64,000 nucleotides of DNA, from the NCBI RefSeq assembly GCF_000285835.1, contig NZ_HE978602.1, forward strand, positions 128,499 to 192,498, given 5' to 3'. Of this stretch, positions 18,091 through 27,271 are shown in pieces. This DNA comes from Brevibacterium senegalense (GTDB lineage Bacteria > Actinomycetota > Actinomycetes > Actinomycetales > Brevibacteriaceae). The notes under the pieces are model-generated. The model searched no databases. It worked only from the letters and a program-made list of their open reading frames with translations, and was not told the origin of the DNA. Numbering within the stretch: position 1 is the first letter of the stretch; each line of letters begins with the position of its first letter. Made by a program: the position numbers and the translations under genes.

Positions 18091-18102
18091 ACTTTTCAAA
18101 AG
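18091..18102. promoter_or_regulatory. Candidate RamB operator
   Basis: ACTTTTCAAAAG contains a perfect palindrome, CTTTTCAAAAG, and matches the core ACTTTGCAAA of the published RamB-binding consensus except at one base. It lies between the divergent ramB and aceA genes, in one of the few AT-rich stretches of the window. Confidence 0.55.
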
Positions 18103-18125
18103 AATGGAGATTCTGCATCCACACA

Positions 18126-18146
18126 GAAGAAGCCCTGAACTTCTTC
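18126..18146. promoter_or_regulatory. Inverted repeat in aceA upstream region
   Basis: GAAGAAG and CTTCTTC arms flank 7 nt, and a further GAGAGTTCTTC follows. It lies about 140 nt before aceA and may be a second operator or promoter element. Confidence 0.35.
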
Positions 18147-18286
18147 GAGAGTTCTTCACATCAGCCGGTTCCGCTCCGGAAGACTGGATGTCACAACGCA
18201 GCACCCCGCCGCACCGATACGACGCAGCACCGCTCCGGCGGAGCACGGAGGACCGGCCGCGGCCCACCCCAGAAGGAGACAGACGC

Positions 18287-19573
<1,287 letters not shown>

Positions 19574-19617
19574 GCCACAAGCCGAGGTCCCGGCCGACAG
19601 GTCGGACACCTCACCGC

Positions 19618-19652
19618 CCGGATCAGTCGACCGAGCCAGTCGGCTGATCCGG
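19618..19652 (+). terminator. First hairpin downstream of aceA
   Basis: A 14-bp stem with one T-G wobble (arms 19618-19631 and 19639-19652) closes a 7-nt loop, 45 nt after the aceA stop. There is no U-tract. Confidence 0.6.
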
Positions 19653-19661
19653 GACAGGCGG

Positions 19662-19715
19662 ATCGGCCGGTCCGGCGCAGGGTTTCTGGGGTTTCCCTGC
19701 GCGGGGCCGGCCGAT
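19662..19715 (+). terminator. Second hairpin downstream of aceA
   Basis: Arms at 19662-19682 and 19695-19715 pair over 21 positions with one mismatch and one wobble around a T-rich 12-nt loop. Together with the hairpin before it, this should strongly reduce read-through from aceA into aceB. Confidence 0.65.
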
Positions 19716-19800
19716 TTCCTCATCCGCCCACCCGACTCACACCCTGACTCGCACTCTCCCGCACGTTCCCCTTCCCCGCACCACTCGCACAGGAGTCACC

Positions 19801-21549
19801 ATGTCCACCCATACGGCACCCGCATCGCAGGAGCTGAACCCGTCCATGTCCGCTCGGGCCGCAGGCGGCCGCATGGTTGTCGCCGGCCCGATGGAGCCCA
19901 CGTTCGACACCGTCCTCACCCACGAGGCGCTCGACTTCCTGGCAGCCCTCCACGCCGAGTTCCTCACGGAGCGCCGGGTCCTCCTGGCCGACCGCGAGCC
20001 GCGCCACCGCGCGATCGCCCGCGGCGAGCTGCCGACCCACCGCGAGGACACCCGCCACATCCGCGAGGATGCGAGCTGGACGGCGATCGGCCACGAGGGC
20101 GCGCCCGGCCTGTCCCGCCGCCGCGTCGAGATCACCGGCGCACCGGACGGCCGGACCGCCGTCAACGCGCTCAACTCCGATGCAGACTCGTGGCTCGCGG
20201 ACTTCGAGGATGCGATGTCCCCCACCTGGAGGAACGTCGTGCTGGGCCAGGTGAACCTGCGCGCGGCCGTGCGCAACCGCCTCAAGCACGTGACCCGGGT
20301 GGGCAAGTACTACGAGCAGCGCTCCAGCCGCCGCCCCGATGCCGCTCAGCCCACGATCGTCGTGCGTCCTCGCGGCCTCCACATGCCCGAGGCCCACCTG
20401 CGGTACGTGGACCGGAACGGTGCGGAGACCGCGGCCTCGGCGTCGCTGGTGGACTTCGGCCTGTACGTGTTCCACAACGCGGCCGAGCTGGCCGCCCGCG
20501 GCAGCGGCACCTACCTCTGCATCCCCAAGATCGAAGGTGCCTCCGAGGCCCGCTGGTGGAACCGCCTCCTGGAGCGCTCGCGCCAGCTCCTGGGCCTGGA
20601 GCCCGGCACGCTGCGCACGACGGTCCTCATCGAGACGGTGGGTGCGGCGATCGAGATGGAGGAGATCGTCTGGGAGCTGCGCGACCACTGCGCCGGCCTG
20701 CACGCCGGTCGCTGGGACTTCATCTTCTCCATGACGAAGGCCTTCCGCCACGACCCGACGTTCCTCCTGCCGGACCGCAAGGAGGTGACGATGGAGCTGC
20801 CGTTCCTCACGCACTACGCGCAGCGCATCATCGACGTGAGCCACCGCCGCGGCGTCCACGCGCTGGGCGGCATGGCGACCGCTTTCCCCGACCGGGAGGA
20901 CCCGGAGCTCACCGCGGCGGCCCAGGAGGGCGTGCGCCACGACAAGGAGCGGGAGGCAGCGCAGGGCTTCGACGGCACCTGGGTCGCCCACCCCACCCTC
21001 ATTCCGGTGGCCCGCACGGCCTTCGAGGAGGTGCTGGGCGATGCCGACCACCAGATCGAGCGGATCCCCGCGACCACGGGTTCGGGCGAGAGCGGTCAGA
21101 TCACGGCGGCCGACCTGCTGTCCCGCGATGGGCTGCCCACGCCGGAGGACCTGCGTGAGCACGTGAGCGAGGAGGGTGTGCGCACGAACATCCGCGCCTG
21201 CCTCGCCTACCTGGACGCGTGGCTGTCCGGGAAGGGAGCGCTCAAGGTCGACCACCTCGTGGAGGACGTCTCCAGCGTCGAGATCTCCCGCGCGCAGATC
21301 TGGCAGTGGATCCGCCGCGGCGTGAAGATGGACAACGGTCGCGTGCTCACCCGCGTTCTGGTGGACCGCTACGTGGCGGAGGAGCTGGCGATCACCTCGC
21401 GCAACCCGCTCGACCACTTCTGCGACTCCGCGGACCTGCTGCGCTGGGGCGCGCTGGGCGACGACCTGCCGGACTCGTTCACGGTCGAGGCGTACCAGCG
21501 GTTCATGATCGACCGCACGGTGCGCGAGGGCGGCCGCACCGCCGCCTGA
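19801..21549 (+). CDS. aceB: Malate synthase A
   Basis: A 582-residue malate synthase of the short A type. Visible family landmarks are WLADFEDAMSPTW, VRPRGLHMPEAH with the catalytic Arg, ETVGAAIEMEEI, GRWDFIFS, and RRGVHALGGMA. It condenses glyoxylate with acetyl-CoA to malate, completing the glyoxylate shunt begun by AceA. The A type, rather than the longer G type used by corynebacteria and mycobacteria, argues against those genera. The ATG at 19801 follows AGGAG at 6 nt. The 227-nt gap after aceA with two terminator-like hairpins suggests that aceB has its own promoter; no clear -10 box is evident. Confidence 0.95.
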   Translation: MSTHTAPASQELNPSMSARAAGGRMVVAGPMEPTFDTVLTHEALDFLAALHAEFLTERRVLLADREPRHRAIARGELPTHREDTRHIREDASWTAIGHEGAPGLSRRRVEITGAPDGRTAVNALNSDADSWLADFEDAMSPTWRNVVLGQVNLRAAVRNRLKHVTRVGKYYEQRSSRRPDAAQPTIVVRPRGLHMPEAHLRYVDRNGAETAASASLVDFGLYVFHNAAELAARGSGTYLCIPKIEGASEARWWNRLLERSRQLLGLEPGTLRTTVLIETVGAAIEMEEIVWELRDHCAGLHAGRWDFIFSMTKAFRHDPTFLLPDRKEVTMELPFLTHYAQRIIDVSHRRGVHALGGMATAFPDREDPELTAAAQEGVRHDKEREAAQGFDGTWVAHPTLIPVARTAFEEVLGDADHQIERIPATTGSGESGQITAADLLSRDGLPTPEDLREHVSEEGVRTNIRACLAYLDAWLSGKGALKVDHLVEDVSSVEISRAQIWQWIRRGVKMDNGRVLTRVLVDRYVAEELAITSRNPLDHFCDSADLLRWGALGDDLPDSFTVEAYQRFMIDRTVREGGRTAA

Positions 21550-21615
21550 GCCCCGCCCGGGCGCACGGAGGGTCCCGCCAGGGTCGGCCGGTCCGTGGGC
21601 CCGTGCGCACCGCCG

Positions 21616-21653
21616 CCGAGGCCCCGGTCCCGTTCGCGGGACCGGGGCCTCGG
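21616..21653 (+). terminator. Intrinsic terminator-like hairpin after aceB
   Basis: A perfect 17-bp GC-rich stem with a TTCG tetraloop (arms 21616-21632 and 21637-21653) follows aceB by 66 nt. It directly abuts a TAGGAT hexamer (21654-21659) that is the likely -10 box of the next gene. Confidence 0.7.
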
Positions 21654-21695
21654 TAGGATGTGGCGGACACCACCGCCGTTCTCGTGAGGAGCCCG

Positions 21696-22448
21696 ATGAG
21701 CCAGGGCATGCAGTCGATCGACCGCGCTGCGGCACTCCTGACCCTCATCATCAACGCATCGACGCCGGTGTCCTTCACGGAGATGGTCGAGCAGTCGGGC
21801 CTGGCCCGGTCGACGGTCTCGCGCCTGCTCACCTCCCTGCACGAGAACGGGCTGCTCGAGCGGATGGCGGACGGACGCTACCGCGGCGGGCCGCTGTTCG
21901 CCGCGTACGCCGCCCGCTTCGACCGGACGGAGGCGCTGGCCGCGGCTGCCGCCCCCACGCTGGAACGGTTGGGGGAGAAGACCGGTGAGACGGTGAATCT
22001 GGGCCTGCCCAGCGGCGACCGGGTCGTCCACGCGGCGCAGGTCGATTCGCAGTACGTGCTGGGTGCCACCAACTGGGTCGACATCGAGGTGCCCTCGCAC
22101 TGCTCGGCGCTGGGTCTGGTCCTCCACGCCTACGGCGTCCTCGACCTGCCGTCCGGACCGCTGGCACGCTGCGCGGACGGCGTGCTCGTGTCCGAGGTGG
22201 CGCGGGAGGAGGAAGCGCTCGCGATCCGGACACGCGGCTACGCCATCACCCACGGAGACTTCGAAGAGGGCCTCGACGCGGTCGCCGCACCGGTGCGCGG
22301 TCCCGGCGGTGCGGTGCTGGCCGCTTTGGGGATCTCCGGGCCCTCCGTGCGCCTGAGCCCACGCATCGACGAGCTGGGCCGCCTTCTGGTGAGCGAGGCG
22401 ACCGAGCTGGCCCGCGGTCTCACGAGCCTGTCCGCCGCCGGCGACTGA
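21696..22448 (+). CDS. IclR-family transcriptional regulator
   Basis: A 250-residue IclR-type regulator. The N-terminal winged helix-turn-helix (residues about 5-65) reads MQSIDRAAALL, then FTEMVEQSGLARSTVSRLLTSL. The C-terminal effector domain has the usual ETVNLGLPSGDRVV, HCSALGLVL and ITHGDFEEGLDAVAAPV segments. The ATG at 21696 is chosen because GAGGAG lies 6 nt upstream; the frame also extends to a GTG at 21660. IclR proteins commonly control catabolic operons next to them. Here the neighbour is a truncated pair of one-carbon genes, so the original target may be lost, although glyoxylate genes upstream are an alternative. Confidence 0.85.
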   Translation: MSQGMQSIDRAAALLTLIINASTPVSFTEMVEQSGLARSTVSRLLTSLHENGLLERMADGRYRGGPLFAAYAARFDRTEALAAAAAPTLERLGEKTGETVNLGLPSGDRVVHAAQVDSQYVLGATNWVDIEVPSHCSALGLVLHAYGVLDLPSGPLARCADGVLVSEVAREEEALAIRTRGYAITHGDFEEGLDAVAAPVRGPGGAVLAALGISGPSVRLSPRIDELGRLLVSEATELARGLTSLSAAGD

Positions 22449-22468
22449 CCGGGCAGGAGGACAGGGCG

Positions 22469-22494
22469 GGACCCGCACCCGCCCGTGCGGGTCC
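22469..22494. terminator. Hairpin between IclR gene and metF-like remnant
   Basis: A perfect 10-bp stem (GGACCCGCAC and GTGCGGGTCC) closes a 6-nt loop. It lies between the stop codons of the IclR gene and the opposing gene remnant, as at other convergent pairs in this window. Confidence 0.6.
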
Positions 22495-22500
22495 GCACGC

Positions 22501-22572
22501 TCAGTCCTCGCCGGAGGCCAGCCACGCCTCCGTGCGCTCGATCTCGTTGAACGTGTAGACGTGGGCCGGATC
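22501..22572 (-). pseudogene. C-terminal remnant of a methylenetetrahydrofolate reductase-like gene
   Basis: Only the last 23 codons and the TGA remain. They read HVYTFNEIERTEAWL near the end, which resembles the C-terminal HxYTFN strand of MetF-type reductases. Upstream, on the minus strand, the frame runs straight into a tract of 11 G (11 C on the plus strand) and then into unrelated sequence. The family call is moderate because so little is left. MetF-like reductases are often encoded beside GcvT-like demethylases such as LigM, and a GcvT-like remnant lies directly across the tract. Confidence 0.5.
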
Positions 22573-22573
22573 G

Positions 22574-22584
22574 CCCCCCCCCCC
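22574..22584. repeat. Homopolymer of 11 C at a gene-remnant junction
   Basis: Eleven consecutive C separate two truncated genes that both lost their 5' parts here. The tract marks either a natural deletion joint or an assembly error. Confidence 0.8.
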
Positions 22585-22586
22585 AC

Positions 22587-22946
22587 CACCGCCGGATCGC
22601 GGCGGGGATCCTGTCGTGGGGACAGGACATGGACGCGGAGACGCTGCCGTTCCAGGTGGACCTGGGCTACCAGGTGCCGCGCGACAAGCCCGGCGACTAC
22701 GTGGGCCGGGTCGCACTCGAGGCGGCGCGCGCCGCGCTGGAGGACGGTCGTCCGCCGTTCTCGCTGCAGCTCGCGGGCCTGCGCACCGCACTGGGCACCC
22801 GGCTGTGGGTGTGGCTGCCGGACGTCTACGCGGAGACCCCCGGCACGCCCGTCGAGGCGGAGGTCGTCCCGATGCCGTTCCGGCCGTCGACCAACCCCAA
22901 CCAGCGGGAGCGGCTGCGGGAGAAGGGACTGGACTCCGCTGCGTGA
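22587..22946 (+). pseudogene. C-terminal remnant of a GcvT-like (aminomethyltransferase/demethylase) gene
   Basis: The frame is open from the C tract and becomes family-like at once: RRIAAGILSWGQDMD, then TLPFQVDLGYQVPR, DYVGRVALEAAR and a C-terminal PMPFRPSTNPNQRERLR. These are the second-half landmarks of GcvT-related, tetrahydrofolate-dependent methyl transferases (LigM, DmdA and GcvT types). About 120 residues remain of an expected 370-470, so the folate-binding N-terminal part is gone. An ATG inside the fragment (22629) could start a 105-residue protein, but it would lack the active site. Intact versions would move a methyl group to tetrahydrofolate, and a MetF would then oxidise it. Confidence 0.7.
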
Positions 22947-23082
22947 GACGGCTGGTGAGGGTATGCGGGCCTCGCTATCGGAACACGCGCCGTCGCGCTA
23001 GTCTTGAGTCATTGAAGATAACGGAGGGTCCGCCGCACGCGCGCGGCGCCGCCCGCCGCTCATGACAGGGAGGACGCGCACG

Positions 23083-23562
23083 ATGGACATGATCGACAAC
23101 GGCCCCAACCCCAACGCCTTCGACATCGAGGAGGCGACGCTCGCGAACGACGACTACCGCCGTGTCGTGTGGACCGGACGCCACCTGCAGGTCACGCTCA
23201 TGTCGATCCCCGTGGGGCAGTCGATCGGCCTCGAGGTGCACCCGGACAACGATCAGTTCCTGCGGATCGAGGGCGGCCAGGGCCGCTGCGTCATGGGACC
23301 CGCGGAGGACCAGCTGAACTTCCAGCAGGACGTCTCCGACGACTGGTCGATCCAGGTCCCGGCCGGCGTGTGGCACGACGTCATCAACACCGGCTCGGAG
23401 CCGCTGCGCCTGTACTCGATCTACTCCCCCGTCCACCACGCGCACGGTCGCGTGCACCCCACGTTCGAGGACGCGGAGGCCGACGAGGAGGCGGGCGAGG
23501 ACGTGCCGCCGGCATGGACCGGCCACGAGCTGCCGCAGTGGACGGTGGGTCCCGTCCGCTGA
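23083..23562 (+). CDS. Cupin domain protein
   Basis: A 159-residue single-cupin protein. Cupin motif 1 is visible as GLEVHPDNDQFLRIEGGQG, with His, Asp and Glu-type ligands, and motif 2 as VPAGVWHDVINTG, whose His is a typical metal ligand. Relatives are annotated as mannose-6-phosphate isomerase-like cupins without a tested substrate. The acidic C-terminal tail (DAEADEEAGED) is variable. The ATG at 23083 has AGGGAGGA upstream at about 10 nt; an ATG at 23062 is in frame but precedes that ribosome site. A TAGTCT hexamer at 22999-23004 is a candidate -10 box, giving it its own transcript. Confidence 0.75.
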   Translation: MDMIDNGPNPNAFDIEEATLANDDYRRVVWTGRHLQVTLMSIPVGQSIGLEVHPDNDQFLRIEGGQGRCVMGPAEDQLNFQQDVSDDWSIQVPAGVWHDVINTGSEPLRLYSIYSPVHHAHGRVHPTFEDAEADEEAGEDVPPAWTGHELPQWTVGPVR

Positions 23563-23623
23563 CGGGACCCCACGCCCGCGGCACACCCGACGCAGCAGTG
23601 CGTCTGAATGCCACTCTGCTTCG

Positions 23624-23675
23624 CACTTCTCTCGCGTTGTGCATGCGAGTATTCCTGCGGTTCGCGAGAGAAGTG
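23624..23675. repeat. Perfect 13-bp inverted repeat with 26-nt loop
   Basis: Arms CACTTCTCTCGCG (23624-23636) and CGCGAGAGAAGTG (23663-23675) are perfect complements around a loop of exactly 26 nt. It lies between the convergent cupin and IlvX-like genes and shares its loop length and position with the repeat at 16434-16503. Confidence 0.7.
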
Positions 23676-23746
23676 TGAGGTAGCGGGAATCGCGGTGCGG
23701 GAGAGGACTCTGGGGACGGACGCCCCGCACTGGAACGGAACCCCCG

Positions 23747-25306
23747 TTACAGCACGACCTCGATGAGGGCCGGGCCCTCGGCGGCCAGGGCGCGATCGTA
23801 GGCCGCCGCCAGGTCCTCCATCGTCTCGACGCTCTCCGCCGGCACGCCGAAGCCGCGGGACACGGACACCCAGTCGATGACGGGCCGGTCGATGTCCAGC
23901 AGGGTCGCGGCGGTGTCGCCCACGACCTCGACGCCCACGTTCTTCATCTCGTTGCGCAGGATCTGGTACTTCCGGTTCGCCAGGATGAGCGTCACGACGC
24001 GCACGCCCTCGCGGGCCTGCGTCCACAGCGTCTGCGGCATGTAGAGACCGGACCCGTCGGACTCGAGCGCGATGACCGTCCGGTCCGGGCACGCGATCGA
24101 CGCGCCCGTGGCGACCGGCAGCGCCCACCCGATCGATCCGCCGGTGGGGTTGAACCAGTCGTGGGGCCGCGCGTTCTGCGTGGCCTCCGGGAAGGTGCGG
24201 CCCGTCGTGATCGACTCGTCGACGACGATCGCGTCCTCCGGGATCGCCTCCGCCAGGAACACGCCCAGCTTCTCCGGGGTGATGGTGCCGGTGGGGCGCT
24301 GCGGCAGGTCCAGGTCGACCGGCTGCGCCTCCGCCGCCTTCGTCCGGGCCGCCTGCGGCAGCGAGTCGAGCACCGCCTGCAGCGGGATGTCCGCGCGCGT
24401 CGTCTCCGGGGTCAGGTCGATGAGATGCGTGCCGGGCGCCTCGAGGCGGCTGCGCTTCGTGGGGTAGGCGAAGAACGCGACCGGCGGCTTCGCGCCCACC
24501 AGCACGATCGTGTCGAACTGCGCCAGCACCTGCTGCGCCTCATCGACCGAGTACGGCAGCTTCTGCGCCGCGAACCGCCCGGCACCCCGGCTCACCCGGG
24601 GAGCGAAGGTCCCCGTGAACACCGAGGCCCCGGTCGCCTGCGCGATCCGGCCCGCCGCCGCCAGTGCATCCGCGCGCGGGGTGCGTCCGCCCAGGAGGAT
24701 CGCACCGCGGGAGCCCGCGTCCAGCAGGGCCCGGGCCGCGGCCTCGGCGATGGGGGCGTCGACCACCGGCAGCGGTGCGGGCTGCGCCGTGGACGGGGCC
24801 GGGGGTGCGGACAGGTCGTTCCAGGCGGCGTCGGCCGGGAGGATGAGGGAGGCGACCTGGCCGCGGCGGGCGACGGTGATGGCGTCTGCGACGTCGTGGG
24901 ACAGCGCCTGCCCGTCGATCGAGGTGCGCACCCAGTGCGAGAACGGACGCGCGGTGCCCTCGATGTCGCTGGTGAGCGGCGCGTCGAGCGCGCGGTGGTA
25001 GCTGGCGTGGTCGCCGATCACGTTGACGACCGGGGAATGGGCGCGCAGCGCGTTGTGCAGATTCGACAGGCCGTTGGCCATGCCCGGCCCCAGGTGCAGG
25101 AGGGTGGCTGCGGGCTCGTCCGTCATGCGGGCGTAGCCGTCCGCGGCGCCCGTGACGGCGCCCTCGAACAGGCCCAGGATGCCGCGGACGCCGGGCGTCC
25201 CGTCCAGGGCGGCGACGAAGTGCATCTCCGAGGTTCCGGGATTCGCGAAGCACGTCGTCACTCCGTTGTGCTCCAGCGTGGCCAGCAGGGAATCGGCACC
25301 GTTCAC
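23747..25306 (-). CDS. Thiamine pyrophosphate enzyme, IlvX-like acetolactate synthase family
   Basis: A 519-residue TPP-dependent enzyme. The N-terminal domain has FANPGTSEMHFV and LFEGAVTGAADGYARM, which includes the Glu that activates the cofactor. The C-terminal cofactor site reads ALESDGSGLYMPQTLW followed by ILANRKY, a variant of the GDG-NN motif seen in IlvX and benzoylformate decarboxylase-like proteins. True acetolactate synthase catalytic subunits are about 570 residues and pair with IlvN; this is shorter and no small subunit is nearby. A carboligase or 2-oxoacid decarboxylase role is inferred. The GTG start at 25306 follows GAGGAG. It is divergent from the phosphatase gene across 114 nt. 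Confidence 0.78.
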   Translation of the reverse strand: MNGADSLLATLEHNGVTTCFANPGTSEMHFVAALDGTPGVRGILGLFEGAVTGAADGYARMTDEPAATLLHLGPGMANGLSNLHNALRAHSPVVNVIGDHASYHRALDAPLTSDIEGTARPFSHWVRTSIDGQALSHDVADAITVARRGQVASLILPADAAWNDLSAPPAPSTAQPAPLPVVDAPIAEAAARALLDAGSRGAILLGGRTPRADALAAAGRIAQATGASVFTGTFAPRVSRGAGRFAAQKLPYSVDEAQQVLAQFDTIVLVGAKPPVAFFAYPTKRSRLEAPGTHLIDLTPETTRADIPLQAVLDSLPQAARTKAAEAQPVDLDLPQRPTGTITPEKLGVFLAEAIPEDAIVVDESITTGRTFPEATQNARPHDWFNPTGGSIGWALPVATGASIACPDRTVIALESDGSGLYMPQTLWTQAREGVRVVTLILANRKYQILRNEMKNVGVEVVGDTAATLLDIDRPVIDWVSVSRGFGVPAESVETMEDLAAAYDRALAAEGPALIEVVL

Positions 25307-25420
25307 GGGGGCTCCTCTCAGTCGGCCGGCGGGCCCGACCAGTGGGTCGGAGTGCGTGCGACTGTGCGCGCGTACCGGCGTGTGAGGCCATCGTCGCACA
25401 GGACGTGCGACGATGAGGGC

Positions 25421-26497
25421 GTGATCCCACTCTTCGCAGATCCCGTCCTGGACGTCGCGCGGGAGACCGCCCTCATCGCCACCCAGCGCATGCTGGCCTG
25501 GGCGGACCGGCTCACCGCCGCGACCGTCGATGCGAAGGACGGCGGCAACGACCTCGTGACCGCCGCGGACGCGGAGATCGAGGCCCTGGTCCGCCACCAC
25601 CTGACCGTCCGCCGGCCCGGCGACACGATGGTGGGCGAGGAGGGCGCAGCCGCTCGCGCGCTCGCGGACGTCGAGGGAGGCGAGCAGGTCGCGGAGCTGC
25701 TGGTGCAGGCCGCCGAGGCCGGGGCCGGCCTCCGGTCGCAGGCGAACCCGGGTGCCGCCCTCGTGTGGCACGTCGACCCCATCGACGGGACGGTCAACTT
25801 CGTCCGCGGCATCGAGCACTTCTGCTTCTCCGTGGGCGTCCGCCTGGCCTCTGCGGACCCCGCGTCACCGGACGACGGCTGGGTCGCGGGCCTCGTCGCC
25901 GCACCCCTGCTGGACCGCGTCTGGTTCGCGGTGGACGGCCGCGCGTGGGCCGCGCCGCTGGCGATCCTCACGGACCCGACCGCAGCGGCACGGGAGCTGG
26001 ATGGGTCAGGGGCTCCGGCCTCGGGCAGGGTCGTCGCGACCGGGTTCGGCTACGCAGCGGAACGGCGCGCCGTGCAACTGGCCGCGCTGGCCCGCGTCAT
26101 GGAGGACTTCGACGACGTGCGGCGGTGCGGCTCGGCGGCGATCGACCTGTGCATGGCTGCCGAGGGCCGCGTCAACGCCTACTACGAGCGCGGCCTGGGC
26201 GTCTACGACTACGCCGGCGGCGCCTACATCGCCCAGTGCGCGGGACGCTTCGTCCACCGCCGGGCGGACTCGTTCCTGCGCGCGGACACGGGGGCGACGA
26301 TCGCGGTGCCGGACGAGGAGACGGCAGGAACAGCGGCACGGGGAACGGCGGGGGACGACGTCGAGGCCGGGCTGCACGCCGGGACTGCGGTCGGGAGCGC
26401 GCCCGAGGCCGGGACCGGGGACGTCGCACCCGCACCCGAGCTCACGGTCGTGGCCGACACCCGCGAGCGGTTCGAGGTGCTGCTGGCCCGCGGCTGA
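25421..26497 (+). CDS. Inositol monophosphatase family protein
   Basis: A 358-residue Mg-dependent phosphatase. Metal-site motifs appear in order: DLVTAADAEIE, GEEG, WHVDPIDGTVNFVRG and the late GVYDYAGGAYIAQCAG, which corresponds to the WD(A/S)AG motif with Tyr-Asp-Tyr in place of Trp-Asp. The C-terminus carries an extra acidic, Ala/Gly-rich stretch of about 45 residues. Likely substrates are inositol phosphate, histidinol phosphate or PAP; none is indicated by context. The GTG at 25421 lacks a good ribosome site, but GACGAT 6 nt upstream suggests a leaderless transcript. It ends 18 nt from the convergent siderophore ATPase gene. Confidence 0.82.
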   Translation: MIPLFADPVLDVARETALIATQRMLAWADRLTAATVDAKDGGNDLVTAADAEIEALVRHHLTVRRPGDTMVGEEGAAARALADVEGGEQVAELLVQAAEAGAGLRSQANPGAALVWHVDPIDGTVNFVRGIEHFCFSVGVRLASADPASPDDGWVAGLVAAPLLDRVWFAVDGRAWAAPLAILTDPTAAARELDGSGAPASGRVVATGFGYAAERRAVQLAALARVMEDFDDVRRCGSAAIDLCMAAEGRVNAYYERGLGVYDYAGGAYIAQCAGRFVHRRADSFLRADTGATIAVPDEETAGTAARGTAGDDVEAGLHAGTAVGSAPEAGTGDVAPAPELTVVADTRERFEVLLARG

Positions 26498-26515
26498 GGG
26501 GCCGGCGGCTGCTCC

Positions 26516-27271
26516 TCAGAAGTAGCAGGCCAGAAGGCCGCGGGGGCCGTCGATCACGTCGATCGGGGTGTTGAAGATCGCGGACAGGGTCTCCGGCACC
26601 ATGATCTCCTCCGGCGTCCCCAGTGCGACGACCTCGCCGTGCTTGAGCGCGCAGATGTGATCCGCGTAGTGACCGGCGAAGTTGATGTCGTGGAGCACGA
26701 TGACGATCGTCTTCCCCAGCTCTGTGGCGGCGCGCTTGAGGTGCTGCATCATCTGGACGGAATGCTGCATGTCCAGGTTGTTGAGCGGCTCGTCCAGCAG
26801 CACGTAGTCCGTGTCCTGCGCCAGCACCATCGCGACGTACGCGCGCTGCCGCTGCCCGCCGGACAGCTCGTCCAGGTAGCGGGACTCCAGCTCACCCAGG
26901 TGCAGGAAGTCGATCGCCTGGCTGATGATCCGCTCGTCCTCGACCGTGAGCCGGCCGCCGGAGTGCGGGAAGCGGCCGAAGCCCACCAGCTGGCGCACCG
27001 TCAGCCGCGTGACGAAATGGTTCTCCTGGCGCAGGATCGAGATCGTCTTGGCCAGCTCCTTCGACGGAGTCTTCGACACATCCAGCCCCGCGACCGTGAT
27101 GGAGCCGGCGTCCATCCCCATGAGCCGCCCGATCATCGTGAGCAGCGTCGACTTCCCCGCGCCGTTGGGTCCCACGAGCGCGGTGATGCCGCCCTGCTGG
27201 ATCTCCAGGTTGACGGGGCCGATCGCGACCTCGGAGGTGTAGCGGCGCAGAACGGAGCTGAGGGTGATCAC
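26516..27271 (-). CDS. Iron-siderophore ABC transporter, ATP-binding protein
   Basis: A 251-residue FepC/YclP-type ATPase. Walker A is GPNGAGKST (about residues 34-42), the signature LDELSGGQRQRAYVAMVLAQ, Walker B YVLLDEPLNNLD, and the switch His is in VIVLHDINFA. It powers import of ferric siderophore through the two permeases encoded upstream. Its GTG start overlaps the stop codon of the second permease by 4 nt (GTGA), so the two are translationally coupled. It is the last gene of the four-gene operon that starts with the binding protein at 30454. Confidence 0.92.
   Translation of the reverse strand: MITLSSVLRRYTSEVAIGPVNLEIQQGGITALVGPNGAGKSTLLTMIGRLMGMDAGSITVAGLDVSKTPSKELAKTISILRQENHFVTRLTVRQLVGFGRFPHSGGRLTVEDERIISQAIDFLHLGELESRYLDELSGGQRQRAYVAMVLAQDTDYVLLDEPLNNLDMQHSVQMMQHLKRAATELGKTIVIVLHDINFAGHYADHICALKHGEVVALGTPEEIMVPETLSAIFNTPIDVIDGPRGLLACYF

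Noticed and set aside
22629-22946. A small intact gene starting at the ATG inside the GcvT-like fragment
   Set aside because: Family-like sequence continues upstream of this ATG to the C tract, so the ATG is internal, and no ribosome site precedes it.
23747-25306. Calling this gene ilvB
   Set aside because: It is shorter than acetolactate synthase, has a variant cofactor motif, and no ilvN or ilvC follows.
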